Both the position numbers and the translations under genes were made by a program. A stretch of 32,195 bases of DNA from Streptomycetaceae bacterium (GTDB lineage Bacteria > Actinomycetota > Actinomycetes > Nanopelagicales > Nanopelagicaceae), in contig JAIYCF010000136.1 in assembly GCA_027488165.1 (NCBI GenBank), forward strand, positions 1 through 32,195, written 5' to 3'. Positions 7,401-14,822 of the stretch are shown piece by piece. How positions within the stretch are numbered: position 1 is the first letter of the stretch; the number at the start of each line of letters is the position of its first letter. The notes below the pieces were generated by a model. The model saw only the letters and a list, made by a program, of their open reading frames with translations. It did no database searches and was not told the DNA's origin.

Positions 7401-8695
7401 GCGCTCATCGCTCCTTCTACGCGGATAACACTTGAAATATTCTGAACCATTTCCATCTTCTTCAAAGATTCGACAGTTGCCTTGAGCTCACCTTCAGTTG
7501 CCAAGTGAGTAACGATCGTTACTTCAGCATCGTTATTGCGACCTGCTTGGTTAACGGTCTGAATAGAAACTCCGTGGTTAGCGAAAGTTGTAGCAATAGC
7601 GGCTAAAACACCTGCTTTATCAGCTACTTCTAGGCGGATTAAGAACTTTGTTTTTGTTGATTCGATAGATGCAATATCGCGATCTGCGTAATCAGTTTCG
7701 CGCTGGCCAACTGAGTTAAGTGCGATGTGGCGAGCGACTGCAACCACATCTCCGAGGATTGCTGATGCTGTTGGTGCTCCGCCTGCGCCGCGACCGTAGA
7801 ACATTAGAGATCCTGCAGATTCAGCTTCAACAAATACAGCGTTGTAAGCATCGCGCACTGAAGCCAAAGGATGGCTCTTATGCAACATGACCGGGTGAAC
7901 ACGCACAGAGATTTCATCTGCCGGAGTTAGTTCAGCAATCGCAAGAAGCTTAATGACGTGATCCATTGATTTTGCGATCTTTACATCTTCCAAAGTGATC
8001 TTGGAAATACCTTCGCGGTAAACATCGTCCACTGTTACGCGAGTGTGGAACGCTAGACCTGACAAGATCGCTGCCTTTGCTGCCGCATCAAATCCCTCAA
8101 CATCTGCTGTTGGATCGGCTTCGGCATAACCAAGTGCCTGCGCCTCCTTTAAAACATCTGCGAATTCGCGGTCATCTTCATGCATCTTGGTCAAGATGTA
8201 ATTTGTTGTTCCGTTTACGATTCCCATTAAACGAGTAACGAAATCGCCGGCGAGTGAGTCGCGCATTGGGCGAATAATTGGGATCGCACCTGCAACAGAT
8301 GCCTCGTAATAAATATCTTCGCCCTTGGCATAGGCCGCGGTAAACATCTCGGCGCCATGGCTAGCAAGGAGTGCTTTGTTTGCTGTTACAACAGATTTAC
8401 GATTTTCGATCGCAGTCATGATCAATTCACGCGCAGGTTCGATTCCGCCCATGACTTCAATGACTAGATCAATCTCGGGATCGTTAACGATCGAGAATGG
8501 ATCAGTTGTAAAAAGACTTGGGTTAATACCTTCGTAAGGCTTTATTGTGCGAACTGCGATGCGTGAGAGTTCCATCTTCACACCGGCGCGGGTGGAGAGC
8601 TCATCAGTATCGGCAAGAAGCAAGCGCGCGACAGAACTGCCGACCACGCCACATCCGAGCATGCCGATACGTACTGGTTTATCTGCTGGGCTCAT
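7397..8695 (-). CDS. hom: Homoserine dehydrogenase with ACT domain
   Basis: 432 residues. It reduces aspartate semialdehyde to homoserine with NAD(P)H, the branch point between lysine and threonine/methionine. A Rossmann NAD(P) motif lies at the N-terminus (IGMLGCGVVGSSVARLL, residues 10-26). The catalytic domain carries VVTANKALLA and GTTNYIL. The last about 80 residues form an ACT regulatory domain (RLEVADKAGVLAAIATTF), which in relatives senses threonine. There is no fused aspartate kinase. It starts 4 bases after lysA. The enzyme type and the regulatory domain are standard for Gram-positives and actinobacteria. Confidence 0.96.
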   Translation of the reverse strand: MSPADKPVRIGMLGCGVVGSSVARLLLADTDELSTRAGVKMELSRIAVRTIKPYEGINPSLFTTDPFSIVNDPEIDLVIEVMGGIEPARELIMTAIENRKSVVTANKALLASHGAEMFTAAYAKGEDIYYEASVAGAIPIIRPMRDSLAGDFVTRLMGIVNGTTNYILTKMHEDDREFADVLKEAQALGYAEADPTADVEGFDAAAKAAILSGLAFHTRVTVDDVYREGISKITLEDVKIAKSMDHVIKLLAIAELTPADEISVRVHPVMLHKSHPLASVRDAYNAVFVEAESAGSLMFYGRGAGGAPTASAILGDVVAVARHIALNSVGQRETDYADRDIASIESTKTKFLIRLEVADKAGVLAAIATTFANHGVSIQTVNQAGRNNDAEVTIVTHLATEGELKATVESLKKMEMVQNISSVIRVEGAMSA

Positions 8696-8699
8696 CTGC

Positions 8700-10016
8700 C
8701 TATTCTTTCACATCAAGTGCGAGCAGATCTTCCTCATTTTCGCGGCGGACAATTACGCGGGCTTTTCCATCTTTTACAGCAACTACAGGTGGGCGCGGCA
8801 CATGGTTGTAATTGCTAGCCATGCTGCGGCCGTATGCGCCGGTAGCCGGAATCGCAATCAAGTCACCAGGTGCGATATCGCTCGGCAAATTAATCTCACG
8901 AATGACGATGTCACCAGTTTCGCAATGCTTTCCAACAACGCGCGAATTAACTGATGATGCTGTTGATGCCCGGTGGGCAATTACTGCGTGATATTCAGAG
9001 TCATAAAGAGAAGGACGAATGTTGTCGCTCATTCCACCATCTACAGAAATATAACGACGCGTCTTTCCATCTTCGAGAACGACATCTTTAGTTGTACCAA
9101 CTTCATACAAAGTAAATGTGGTTGGGCCAACAATGGCACGCCCTGGTTCAATTGAGATGATTGGAATATTTAACTTATGTTTTTCACATGATGCTGTAAC
9201 CGCACTGCGCAACGCTGGCATTACTTCACCTGGTTCGAGGGTTTCATCGCCAGGAAGATAAGCGATTCCATATCCGCCACCAAGATCTAGTTCGGGAAGT
9301 TCTTTCCCGTAAACATCACGGTACTTGGCCAGTAAAGAGATCAAACGATCAGCGGCAAGTTGGAAGGAATCGGTGCCGAAGATCTGTGAACCAATATGAG
9401 AATGAAAACCACGGAGTTCAAGCTCTGGGTGGCTTAGAACTTTTTCAACTGCAGCCCAAGCAGCGCCACTAGCGATTGAGAAACCAAACTTCACATCTTC
9501 ATGAGCGGTAGAAATTGATTCGTGGGTATGCGCCTGAATTCCTGGGGTGAGCCGGAGCATGACGCCTTGTACTTTCTTATGGCTACGCGCGATCGTGGCA
9601 ACTCGTTCAATTTCATGGATTGAATCCATAACGATGGTCTTTACGCCAACGCTAACTGCGCGATCTATCTCTGAAACTGATTTGTTGTTGCCATGAACTT
9701 CAATCTTCTGGGGATCGATTCCGCCAGCGAGAGCAACTGCTAATTCGCCACCAGTGCAGACATCGATTCCGATACCGCAATCTTTAACCCAACTCGATAC
9801 AGCGGTTGAGATAAAGGCCTTTGCTGCGTAATAAACCGTGCCGGCATGGGATCCAAACTCATCGCGCAGCGCGTTGTTCCAGGCAATTGCACGTGTATGG
9901 AAATCATCTTCATCAATAAAGAATGCTGGTGTTCCAAAATCTTGCGCCAACTTTGTTGCAGGGATGCCCGATAGGTGCAGTTCACCATTTGTGAAAGAAA
10001 CGTTCTTCGACCACAT
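8700..10016 (-). CDS. lysA: Diaminopimelate decarboxylase
   Basis: 438 residues from the chosen start. It decarboxylates meso-diaminopimelate to lysine, the last step of lysine synthesis. It is a fold-III PLP enzyme. The PLP lysine is K66 in YYAAKAF. HSHIGSQIF, the glycine-rich phosphate loop LDLGGGYGIAY, IEPGRAIVG and the cysteine-containing HCETGD are all present. The start reading MWSKNVSF is taken because GGAGCGG lies just upstream and it leaves 2 bases after argS. A start at 10091 would run 73 bases into argS. argS-lysA-hom is the order found in Mycobacterium. Confidence 0.96.
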   Translation of the reverse strand: MWSKNVSFTNGELHLSGIPATKLAQDFGTPAFFIDEDDFHTRAIAWNNALRDEFGSHAGTVYYAAKAFISTAVSSWVKDCGIGIDVCTGGELAVALAGGIDPQKIEVHGNNKSVSEIDRAVSVGVKTIVMDSIHEIERVATIARSHKKVQGVMLRLTPGIQAHTHESISTAHEDVKFGFSIASGAAWAAVEKVLSHPELELRGFHSHIGSQIFGTDSFQLAADRLISLLAKYRDVYGKELPELDLGGGYGIAYLPGDETLEPGEVMPALRSAVTASCEKHKLNIPIISIEPGRAIVGPTTFTLYEVGTTKDVVLEDGKTRRYISVDGGMSDNIRPSLYDSEYHAVIAHRASTASSVNSRVVGKHCETGDIVIREINLPSDIAPGDLIAIPATGAYGRSMASNYNHVPRPPVVAVKDGKARVIVRRENEEDLLALDVKE

Positions 10017-10018
10017 AG

Positions 10019-11683
10019 CTACATCCGCTCCAGCGCGTTCACGCCAAGTAGTAGAAGACCATTCTTCAGTACTTGCAGAGTTGCTGCACATAAATTAAGT
10101 CGAGCGCTATGCAGCGCAGTTGCTGGCTCATCCCCCATCGGCAATACGCGGCAGTCGGCATAGAAGCCGTGATAAACCCCGGCTAATTCTTCGAGATAAC
10201 GGGCGATGCGATGTGGTTCGCGGAGTTCGGCGGCGCTGGCAACGATTCGTGGGAATTCAGCGAGCGATCCAAGTAGTTCGTTCTCGCGATCATGCGAAAG
10301 TTGTGCTGGATCAAAGTTATCTAAACCGCTGGCGATATTAAGTTCGGCGGCGTTGCGCAAAACTGCAGCGATGCGGGCGTGGGCGTATTGCACGTAATAA
10401 ACCGGATTCTCATTGGTATTGCGCTTCAAGATATCGAGATCCATCACCATCGGTGTATCGACTGGATAGCGAATCAAGGTGTAACGAGCCGCATCGACTC
10501 CAACTTTTTCGACAAGTTCTTCAAGGGTAATGATTGTGCCCGCGCGTTTAGAAAGTTTTACTTCCTCGCCGCCTTCCATGATTTTTACCAACTGACCGAT
10601 CAATACATGAACGTTGTACTCGGGATCATCGCCTGCGCACGCTGCAGTTGCTTTAAGGCGGTGGATATAACCATGGTGATCCGCACCCAGCATGTAGATG
10701 CAGATATCGAAACCACGTTCGCGCTTATTTATGTAATAAGCGGTATCTGATGAGAAGTAAGTTAGATCGCCATTTGCCTTAACAAGAACGCGATCTTTAT
10801 CGTCCCCAAAGTCAGTAGTTCGCAGCCAAGTTGCTCCATCTAATTCAAAGACATGTCCTTGGGCGCGCAATTTATCTAAACCGTGCTCAACTTTTCCGCC
10901 ATCATGAAGGCTGCGCTCTGAAAACCAGACATCGAAATGAGTGTTGAAGGTATCTAGAACTCGTTGCTGATCCTTAAGTTGTAATTTATAAGCTGCTTCG
11001 CGGAAGGCAATTAAACGGGGCTCTACGTCAAGCTTGGTTATCTCTGGGTTCTCGGCCAGAATTTCTTTAGCTAAATCTGCAATGTATTCACCCTGGTAAC
11101 CATCTTCAGGAATAGGTTGACCAAGAGCTGCAGCTTGAACAGATTGTCCAAAGAGATCCATTTGATTGCCGCGATCGTTTATATAAAACTCACGAACTAC
11201 ATCAGCGCCAGCAGCGCTCAGAACGCGACCAAGTGCATCGCCAACTGCTGCCCAACGCGTGTGCCCTAGGTGCAATGGGCCGGTTGGATTGGCAGAGATA
11301 AATTCTAGGTTGATCTTCACGCCCGCAAGCGCAGTGCCTTTTCCATAACTTTCTTTAGCACTCAAAATTGTGCGCACTAAATCTGCTTGGCTAGCGCGAT
11401 TTAATTTAATGTTGATAAAGCCAGGACCTGCAATATCAACTGAGGCAACTTCGGCGAGTTTCTCTAAAACTTTCTTGAGTAACTCTGCGACTTCATGTGG
11501 GTTTTTTCCAGCGGGCTTAGCTAGTTGCAGTGCAATAGAAGATGCGTAATCACCATGGTCGCGATTCTTAGGGCGCTCCAAAGGGATTGAGGATGGAACG
11601 GTTCCGATCAGATCACCACGCTCGATGGCGTGCGAGATTGCCGCCTGAATTTGGGCAGCTAGTAGATCCGAATGTGAACTCAC
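10019..11683 (-). CDS. argS: Arginyl-tRNA synthetase
   Basis: 554 residues, usual for class Ia ArgRS. It charges tRNA-Arg. An N-terminal additional domain lies at about 1-110. The HIGH signature is HLGH at 138-141 in ANPTGPLHLGHTRWA. The KMSKS-like loop reads KLSKRAGT. The C-terminal DALR anticodon-binding domain covers about the last 120 residues. The start codon is GTG with no Shine-Dalgarno; TAACCT sits six bases ahead, consistent with leaderless initiation. It lies 26 bases after xylA, from which it seems independently transcribed. Confidence 0.97.
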   Translation of the reverse strand: MSSHSDLLAAQIQAAISHAIERGDLIGTVPSSIPLERPKNRDHGDYASSIALQLAKPAGKNPHEVAELLKKVLEKLAEVASVDIAGPGFINIKLNRASQADLVRTILSAKESYGKGTALAGVKINLEFISANPTGPLHLGHTRWAAVGDALGRVLSAAGADVVREFYINDRGNQMDLFGQSVQAAALGQPIPEDGYQGEYIADLAKEILAENPEITKLDVEPRLIAFREAAYKLQLKDQQRVLDTFNTHFDVWFSERSLHDGGKVEHGLDKLRAQGHVFELDGATWLRTTDFGDDKDRVLVKANGDLTYFSSDTAYYINKRERGFDICIYMLGADHHGYIHRLKATAACAGDDPEYNVHVLIGQLVKIMEGGEEVKLSKRAGTIITLEELVEKVGVDAARYTLIRYPVDTPMVMDLDILKRNTNENPVYYVQYAHARIAAVLRNAAELNIASGLDNFDPAQLSHDRENELLGSLAEFPRIVASAAELREPHRIARYLEELAGVYHGFYADCRVLPMGDEPATALHSARLNLCAATLQVLKNGLLLLGVNALERM

Positions 11684-11689
11684 AGGGCA

Positions 11690-11695
11690 AGGTTA
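11690..11695 (-). promoter_or_regulatory. Candidate -10 element of leaderless argS
   Basis: TAACCT, then TGCCCT, then GTG. The gap to xylA is only 26 bases, so any -35 would lie within the end of xylA; no good hexamer was found there. The sequence TTGCCCTGTGAG is identical to that at murI. Confidence 0.5.
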
Positions 11696-11709
11696 CCCTG
11701 CGCAGCGAT

Positions 11710-12867
11710 TTACTTTCCGAACCCCATAAGGTGCTCAAGAGCGAGCTGATTAAGGGCTTCGTACTGATAACCACGCGCACCGGCTGCTTCAACATCGAAT
11801 GAATCTTTTGCAAGATCCTTCCAACTTTCACCAGCGCCCATTGTGTTTTCAGTCAGTCCTGGAATATTCGAATCTTTCTGTGCAGCAATTACGCGAGGAT
11901 CGTTGCGATAGGCGGTAGCGCGATCTTTTAGCGCTAGATAGGTGCGCATATTTGCTGTTGCAGAATCCCAAACGCCCTTGTCATCTTCGGTACGACCTGG
12001 CTTGTAATCAAAGTGCTTTGGACCGTCGTACTTATAGCGTTCAAGAAGTTCAACTAAGAAGAAGGCTGACTTTAGGTCGCCATGGCCAAAGACGAGATCC
12101 TGATCGAACTTTGGACCGTGCTGACCATTTAGATCGATATGGAATAACTTCTTCTGCCAGAGCGCTTGTGCGATTCCATGAACAAAGTTAAGTCCTGCCA
12201 TTTGTTCGTGGCCAACTTCTGGGTTTAGACCAACTAGCTCTGGATGATCAAGGGTGTAGATAAATGCAAGTGCGTGGCCAATTGTTGGCAAGAAGATATC
12301 GCCACGTGGTTCGTTTGGCTTTGGTTCAATTGCAAACTTAATCTTGTACCCGTTATCTAGAACATATTGGCTAAGCACGTTAAATGCTTCGCGCATACGT
12401 TCGTGTGCAACGTAAGCATCCTTTGCAGCATCTGATTCAGCGCCTTCGCGTCCGCCCCAACAAACATAAGTATGCGCACCTAGTTCGACAGCGAGTTCAA
12501 TGTTGCGCATCGCTTTACGAAGTGCGTAACGACGGATATCGCGATCGTTGCTGGTAAATGCACCATCTTTAAAGACTGGATGTGAGAAGAGGTTGGTTGT
12601 CGCCATGGGAACTTGCATTCCGGTTTCGGCAAGCGCTTTCTTAAAGCGATCAATGTGTCCACGACGTGATGCATCATCGCTGCCAAATGGGATCAAATCA
12701 TCATCATGGAATGTAACTCCGTATGCACCGCGCGCTGCGAGTTCATTAACTGTGCGAACTGGGTCGAGAGCGCCACGAGTGGCATCACCAAATGGATCGC
12801 GCGCTTGCCAGCCAACGGTCCAAAGTCCGAAGGTGAACTTATCTGCTGGGGTTGGAGTCAATGACAT
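11710..12867 (-). CDS. xylA: Xylose isomerase
   Basis: 385 residues, the group I (Streptomyces/Actinoplanes) length. It interconverts D-xylose and D-xylulose, and also glucose and fructose. Catalytic and metal residues are all present at the standard Streptomyces numbers: H54 and D57 in TFHDDD, E181 and K183 in IEPKPNEPRGD, E217 and H220 in NPEVGHEQM, and D245, D255 and D257. A clear ribosome site (GAGGAAG) precedes the ATG. No xylulokinase, xylose transporter or XylR gene is nearby, so it is a lone gene placed upstream of argS. Confidence 0.97.
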   Translation of the reverse strand: MSLTPTPADKFTFGLWTVGWQARDPFGDATRGALDPVRTVNELAARGAYGVTFHDDDLIPFGSDDASRRGHIDRFKKALAETGMQVPMATTNLFSHPVFKDGAFTSNDRDIRRYALRKAMRNIELAVELGAHTYVCWGGREGAESDAAKDAYVAHERMREAFNVLSQYVLDNGYKIKFAIEPKPNEPRGDIFLPTIGHALAFIYTLDHPELVGLNPEVGHEQMAGLNFVHGIAQALWQKKLFHIDLNGQHGPKFDQDLVFGHGDLKSAFFLVELLERYKYDGPKHFDYKPGRTEDDKGVWDSATANMRTYLALKDRATAYRNDPRVIAAQKDSNIPGLTENTMGAGESWKDLAKDSFDVEAAGARGYQYEALNQLALEHLMGFGK

Positions 12868-12997
12868 GTAACTTCCTCACTTCTTCGCTGCATGAGCGCG
12901 CTGTGCGGGCGAAAACCCGAAATTTTGTATAAGGCGAACTTACCTCTAACCTATGTTCCAGTACATGAGTTTTTTGTAACATTCTCATGACGCTCCA

Positions 12998-13079
12998 GCG
13001 GGAGTGGTGAAATGGCAGACACGCAAGTCTTAGGAACTTGTGCTTCGGCGTGCGGGTTCAAGTCCCGCCTCCCGCACCA
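12998..13079 (+). tRNA. tRNA-Leu (anticodon UAG)
   Basis: Acceptor arms GCGGGAG and CTCCCGC are perfect, followed by discriminator A and an encoded CCA. The anticodon stem is CAAGT/ACTTG with loop CTTAGGA, giving anticodon TAG at 13031-13033, which reads CUA. A short variable arm (TGC, TTCG loop, GCG) marks a class II tRNA, and the T-arm is GCGGG TTCAAGT CCCGC. The total is 82 bases. TAACAT at 12977-12982 is a possible -10. Confidence 0.96.
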
Positions 13080-13105
13080 GAGTTTTTTAAAGGTTCAACG
13101 TACTT

Positions 13106-13438
13106 ATGGCTAAAAAATCTCCAGCAAAGATAAAGAAGCTACGCGGCGAAGCTATGCGCGCTGCCGCCCAACGCAAGGCTGAAAAGGCGCAGAACCGATG
13201 CGCTGTAACAAATGGAGAAGTTGATTTAGATGCCTACGCCGCAGTTGATGGCGCTTGGGTAGAACTTGGATTGGCAGCTCCTGCTCGCAGAGCGTTAATC
13301 GATGAGGGGCTATACAAGGTAAGCGATTTAAGAAAATACTCGCTAGATGCCATAAAAGATTTGCATGGCATGGGCCCGAACGCAATTCGAATATTGATTA
13401 ACGCGATGAAGAAGAGCGATATCTCTTTCCGCAAATAA
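13106..13438 (+). CDS. Small basic protein with helix-hairpin-helix (alpha-CTD-like) domain
   Basis: 110 residues, exact family not recognised. Residues 1-30 are strongly basic (KKSPAKIKKLRGEAMRAAAQRK). Residues 53-102 look like the two-HhH fold of the RNA polymerase alpha C-terminal domain: LGLAAPARRALIDEGLYKVSDL then DAIKDLHGMGPNAIRILINAM, with the GMGP hairpin turn typical of DNA backbone binding. It could be a small nucleoid or transcription-associated DNA-binding protein. It begins 26 bases after tRNA-Leu on the same strand, so the two may be co-transcribed. A weak AAAGG lies 12 bases upstream. Function is inference from fold. Confidence 0.72.
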   Translation: MAKKSPAKIKKLRGEAMRAAAQRKAEKAQNRCAVTNGEVDLDAYAAVDGAWVELGLAAPARRALIDEGLYKVSDLRKYSLDAIKDLHGMGPNAIRILINAMKKSDISFRK

Positions 13439-13455
13439 TTGTTACTGAGTAATTG

Positions 13456-13722
13456 CTAGTTAGTGATTGCCCAAGCAACGAGGACTCCACCAATTACTCC
13501 GAGCGCCACCATTACTTCACGCTTGGCCAGAAATCCATGTGCGCCTTTAATGAAGGTGAGCCCTAGAGCAATGAATCCCGGAACGAATACCGCTGCGCTA
13601 TTTACAAGGACGTCTGTTTTACCTGTTTGGTAACGCAAATTGATTAAGCCAATAGCAAAGAGCAGGTAGCTCGCCATGCGGTAGTTATTGAGGGCATATC
13701 TGGAAAGTTCAGGCTTGGTCAT
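13456..13722 (-). CDS. Small predicted membrane protein, unknown function
   Basis: 88 residues with three hydrophobic segments: about 17-28 (YLLFAIGLINL region), 39-58 (AAVFVPGFIALGLTFI) and 69-86 (VMVALGVIGGVLVAWAIT). Short polar loops contain NLRYQTGKTD and KGAHGFLAKRE. No known domain was recognised. Of two possible starts, the second ATG (MTKPELS) is preferred: it has AGGA eight bases upstream and also TAGGAT exactly six bases ahead. It is convergent with the HhH gene and transcribed away from the rhodopsin terminator. Confidence 0.65.
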   Translation of the reverse strand: MTKPELSRYALNNYRMASYLLFAIGLINLRYQTGKTDVLVNSAAVFVPGFIALGLTFIKGAHGFLAKREVMVALGVIGGVLVAWAITN

Positions 13723-13728
13723 ATCCAT

Positions 13729-13734
13729 ATCCTA
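13729..13734 (-). promoter_or_regulatory. TAGGAT box ahead of the small membrane protein
   Basis: TAGGAT, six bases (ATGGAT), then ATG. It can be read as a leaderless -10 or as a Shine-Dalgarno (AGGA), and the two cannot be separated from sequence. Either reading supports the start at 13722. Confidence 0.4.
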
Positions 13735-13742
13735 CAAATATT

Positions 13743-13772
13743 AAAGGGGCGCCGGTTTCCCGACGCCCCTTT
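13743..13772 (-). terminator. Rho-independent terminator of the rhodopsin gene
   Basis: Stem AAAGGGGCG (13743-13751) and CGCCCCTTT (13764-13772), extended by CGG/CCG after one mismatch, around a short loop. On the minus strand it lies 22 bases past the rhodopsin stop and ends in CCCCTTTAATATT. Its flanks are AT-rich on both sides. Confidence 0.87.
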
Positions 13773-13794
13773 AACTTTAACTATTTACAGACGA

Positions 13795-14556
13795 TTAGTG
13801 ATCGTCCTTCATGCCTTCAGCTACTGACTTCATGCGAGCGATCTTCAAGATTGTGAGACCGAATACGCACTTAGCTAGAACGTCAGCGATTGTGTAACCA
13901 ACCTGTACGTTCACGAACTGGCTAGCTGATGCCATTCCTTCACCCATACCTAGGATGTAAGCAACTGGGTATACGCCCCATGTCGCGATGAGAAGGAGAC
14001 GCAAGCGACCAACGGTTGCTGCAACGCCTTCTGGCTGGCGATCAAGTGACTTACCAAGCTCTACGAACAATACGTAGAGGATGTATAGGAATGGAAGTGT
14101 TGAAAGAACACCGTAAAGGATCTGTGTGTTCTGATCGTTTGAGATTTCACCTGGGTAACCAAGTGCGATCATTGCAGCTGATGCTGGTACCAAACGAGCG
14201 ATGAGTGACTTTGAAACTTCCTTTGCAAGTGCAAGCACTGCAATTACTTCAACAAGAAGTAGTGGAACAGTTAGTAGCCAGTCAACATAACGGTATGCCT
14301 CATTGAATGCACCCTGGTCTCCAGAAACCTTAACAACCATTCCTTCAGATGACTCTGAGAATGAGTTAAAGATTCTCCAGTAGTGGTAGCCAGCAATGAA
14401 TGTAACCATTGATGACATAACGAGAGCGTTGCGGTACTTAGGCAGTACGCGAGCCTGTGAAACGAGGGTATAAATTGTGCAAGCAAGCATTGAAACAAGT
14501 CCGAACGAGAATACGTTGTAGACCGTGTTCCACTGATTTGCGGTTAGGGTTAACAT
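13795..14556 (-). CDS. Actinorhodopsin, light-driven proton pump
   Basis: 253 residues, seven transmembrane helices. It is a type I rhodopsin that uses retinal to export protons. In helix C the proton acceptor D92, T96 and donor E103 give the DTE pattern of outward proton pumps (VDWLLTVPLLLVE). H58 (GYHYWR) matches the acceptor-pairing histidine of proteorhodopsin. The Schiff-base lysine is K229 in ADVLAKC. L100 sits at the proteorhodopsin tuning position 105, predicting green absorption. The start MLTLTANQW has GGAGG at ideal spacing; a longer frame to 14652 lacks support. No retinal or carotenoid genes are adjacent, so the chromophore must come from elsewhere. Confidence 0.96.
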   Translation of the reverse strand: MLTLTANQWNTVYNVFSFGLVSMLACTIYTLVSQARVLPKYRNALVMSSMVTFIAGYHYWRIFNSFSESSEGMVVKVSGDQGAFNEAYRYVDWLLTVPLLLVEVIAVLALAKEVSKSLIARLVPASAAMIALGYPGEISNDQNTQILYGVLSTLPFLYILYVLFVELGKSLDRQPEGVAATVGRLRLLLIATWGVYPVAYILGMGEGMASASQFVNVQVGYTIADVLAKCVFGLTILKIARMKSVAEGMKDDH

Positions 14557-14652
14557 GTAAATAAGCCTCCGTGGGGTGCTTAATACTTCAAGGACCATTC
14601 GGCCCCAGAAGCCAGAACTAAATCGATGAAGTCCTCGAGGAACCACATCCAC

Positions 14653-14676
14653 TCACACTGGTAGGTAATAGTGTGA
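14653..14676. promoter_or_regulatory. Perfect 7-bp inverted repeat upstream of the rhodopsin gene
   Basis: TCACACT (14653-14659) and AGTGTGA (14670-14676) flank a 10-base spacer, about 100 bases upstream of the rhodopsin ATG. It could be an operator dyad or a hairpin in the 5' leader. The 266-base gap between rhodopsin and the divergent MFS gene also holds a TCCTCGAGGA palindrome at 14632-14641 and a T/A-rich patch near 14711-14745. No convincing rhodopsin promoter hexamers were found. Confidence 0.45.
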
Positions 14677-14810
14677 ACCTGCTGCGAGCGATTTGCATCA
14701 ATACTCGGCGGTATTTTTCAGGTTTTTTCAAAAAATTCGGAAAATCACGCTCAATTTGGACTGCGCCTGGGGCAATCACCCGAACAACTACTCCCCAATC
14801 CGCTACCAGT

Positions 14811-14816
14811 TAGGCT
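14811..14816 (+). promoter_or_regulatory. Candidate -10 element of the leaderless MFS gene
   Basis: TAGGCT, then TGCCCG, then ATG. No Shine-Dalgarno and no clear -35. It matches the arrangement at the left-edge gene almost base for base. Confidence 0.5.
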
Positions 14817-14822
14817 TGCCCG

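Noticed and set aside
11684..11703. CAGGG/CCCTG hairpin in the xylA-argS gap as a terminator.
   Set aside because: The stem is five pairs with no T-tract, and the same bases are better explained as the argS start signal, since the sequence recurs at murI without the hairpin.
12906..12919. CGGG/CCCG inverted repeat upstream of xylA as a possible operator.
   Set aside because: Only four base pairs; too short to separate from chance. TATACA near 12926-12931 was also considered as a xylA -10 but lacks a -35 and fits only partly.
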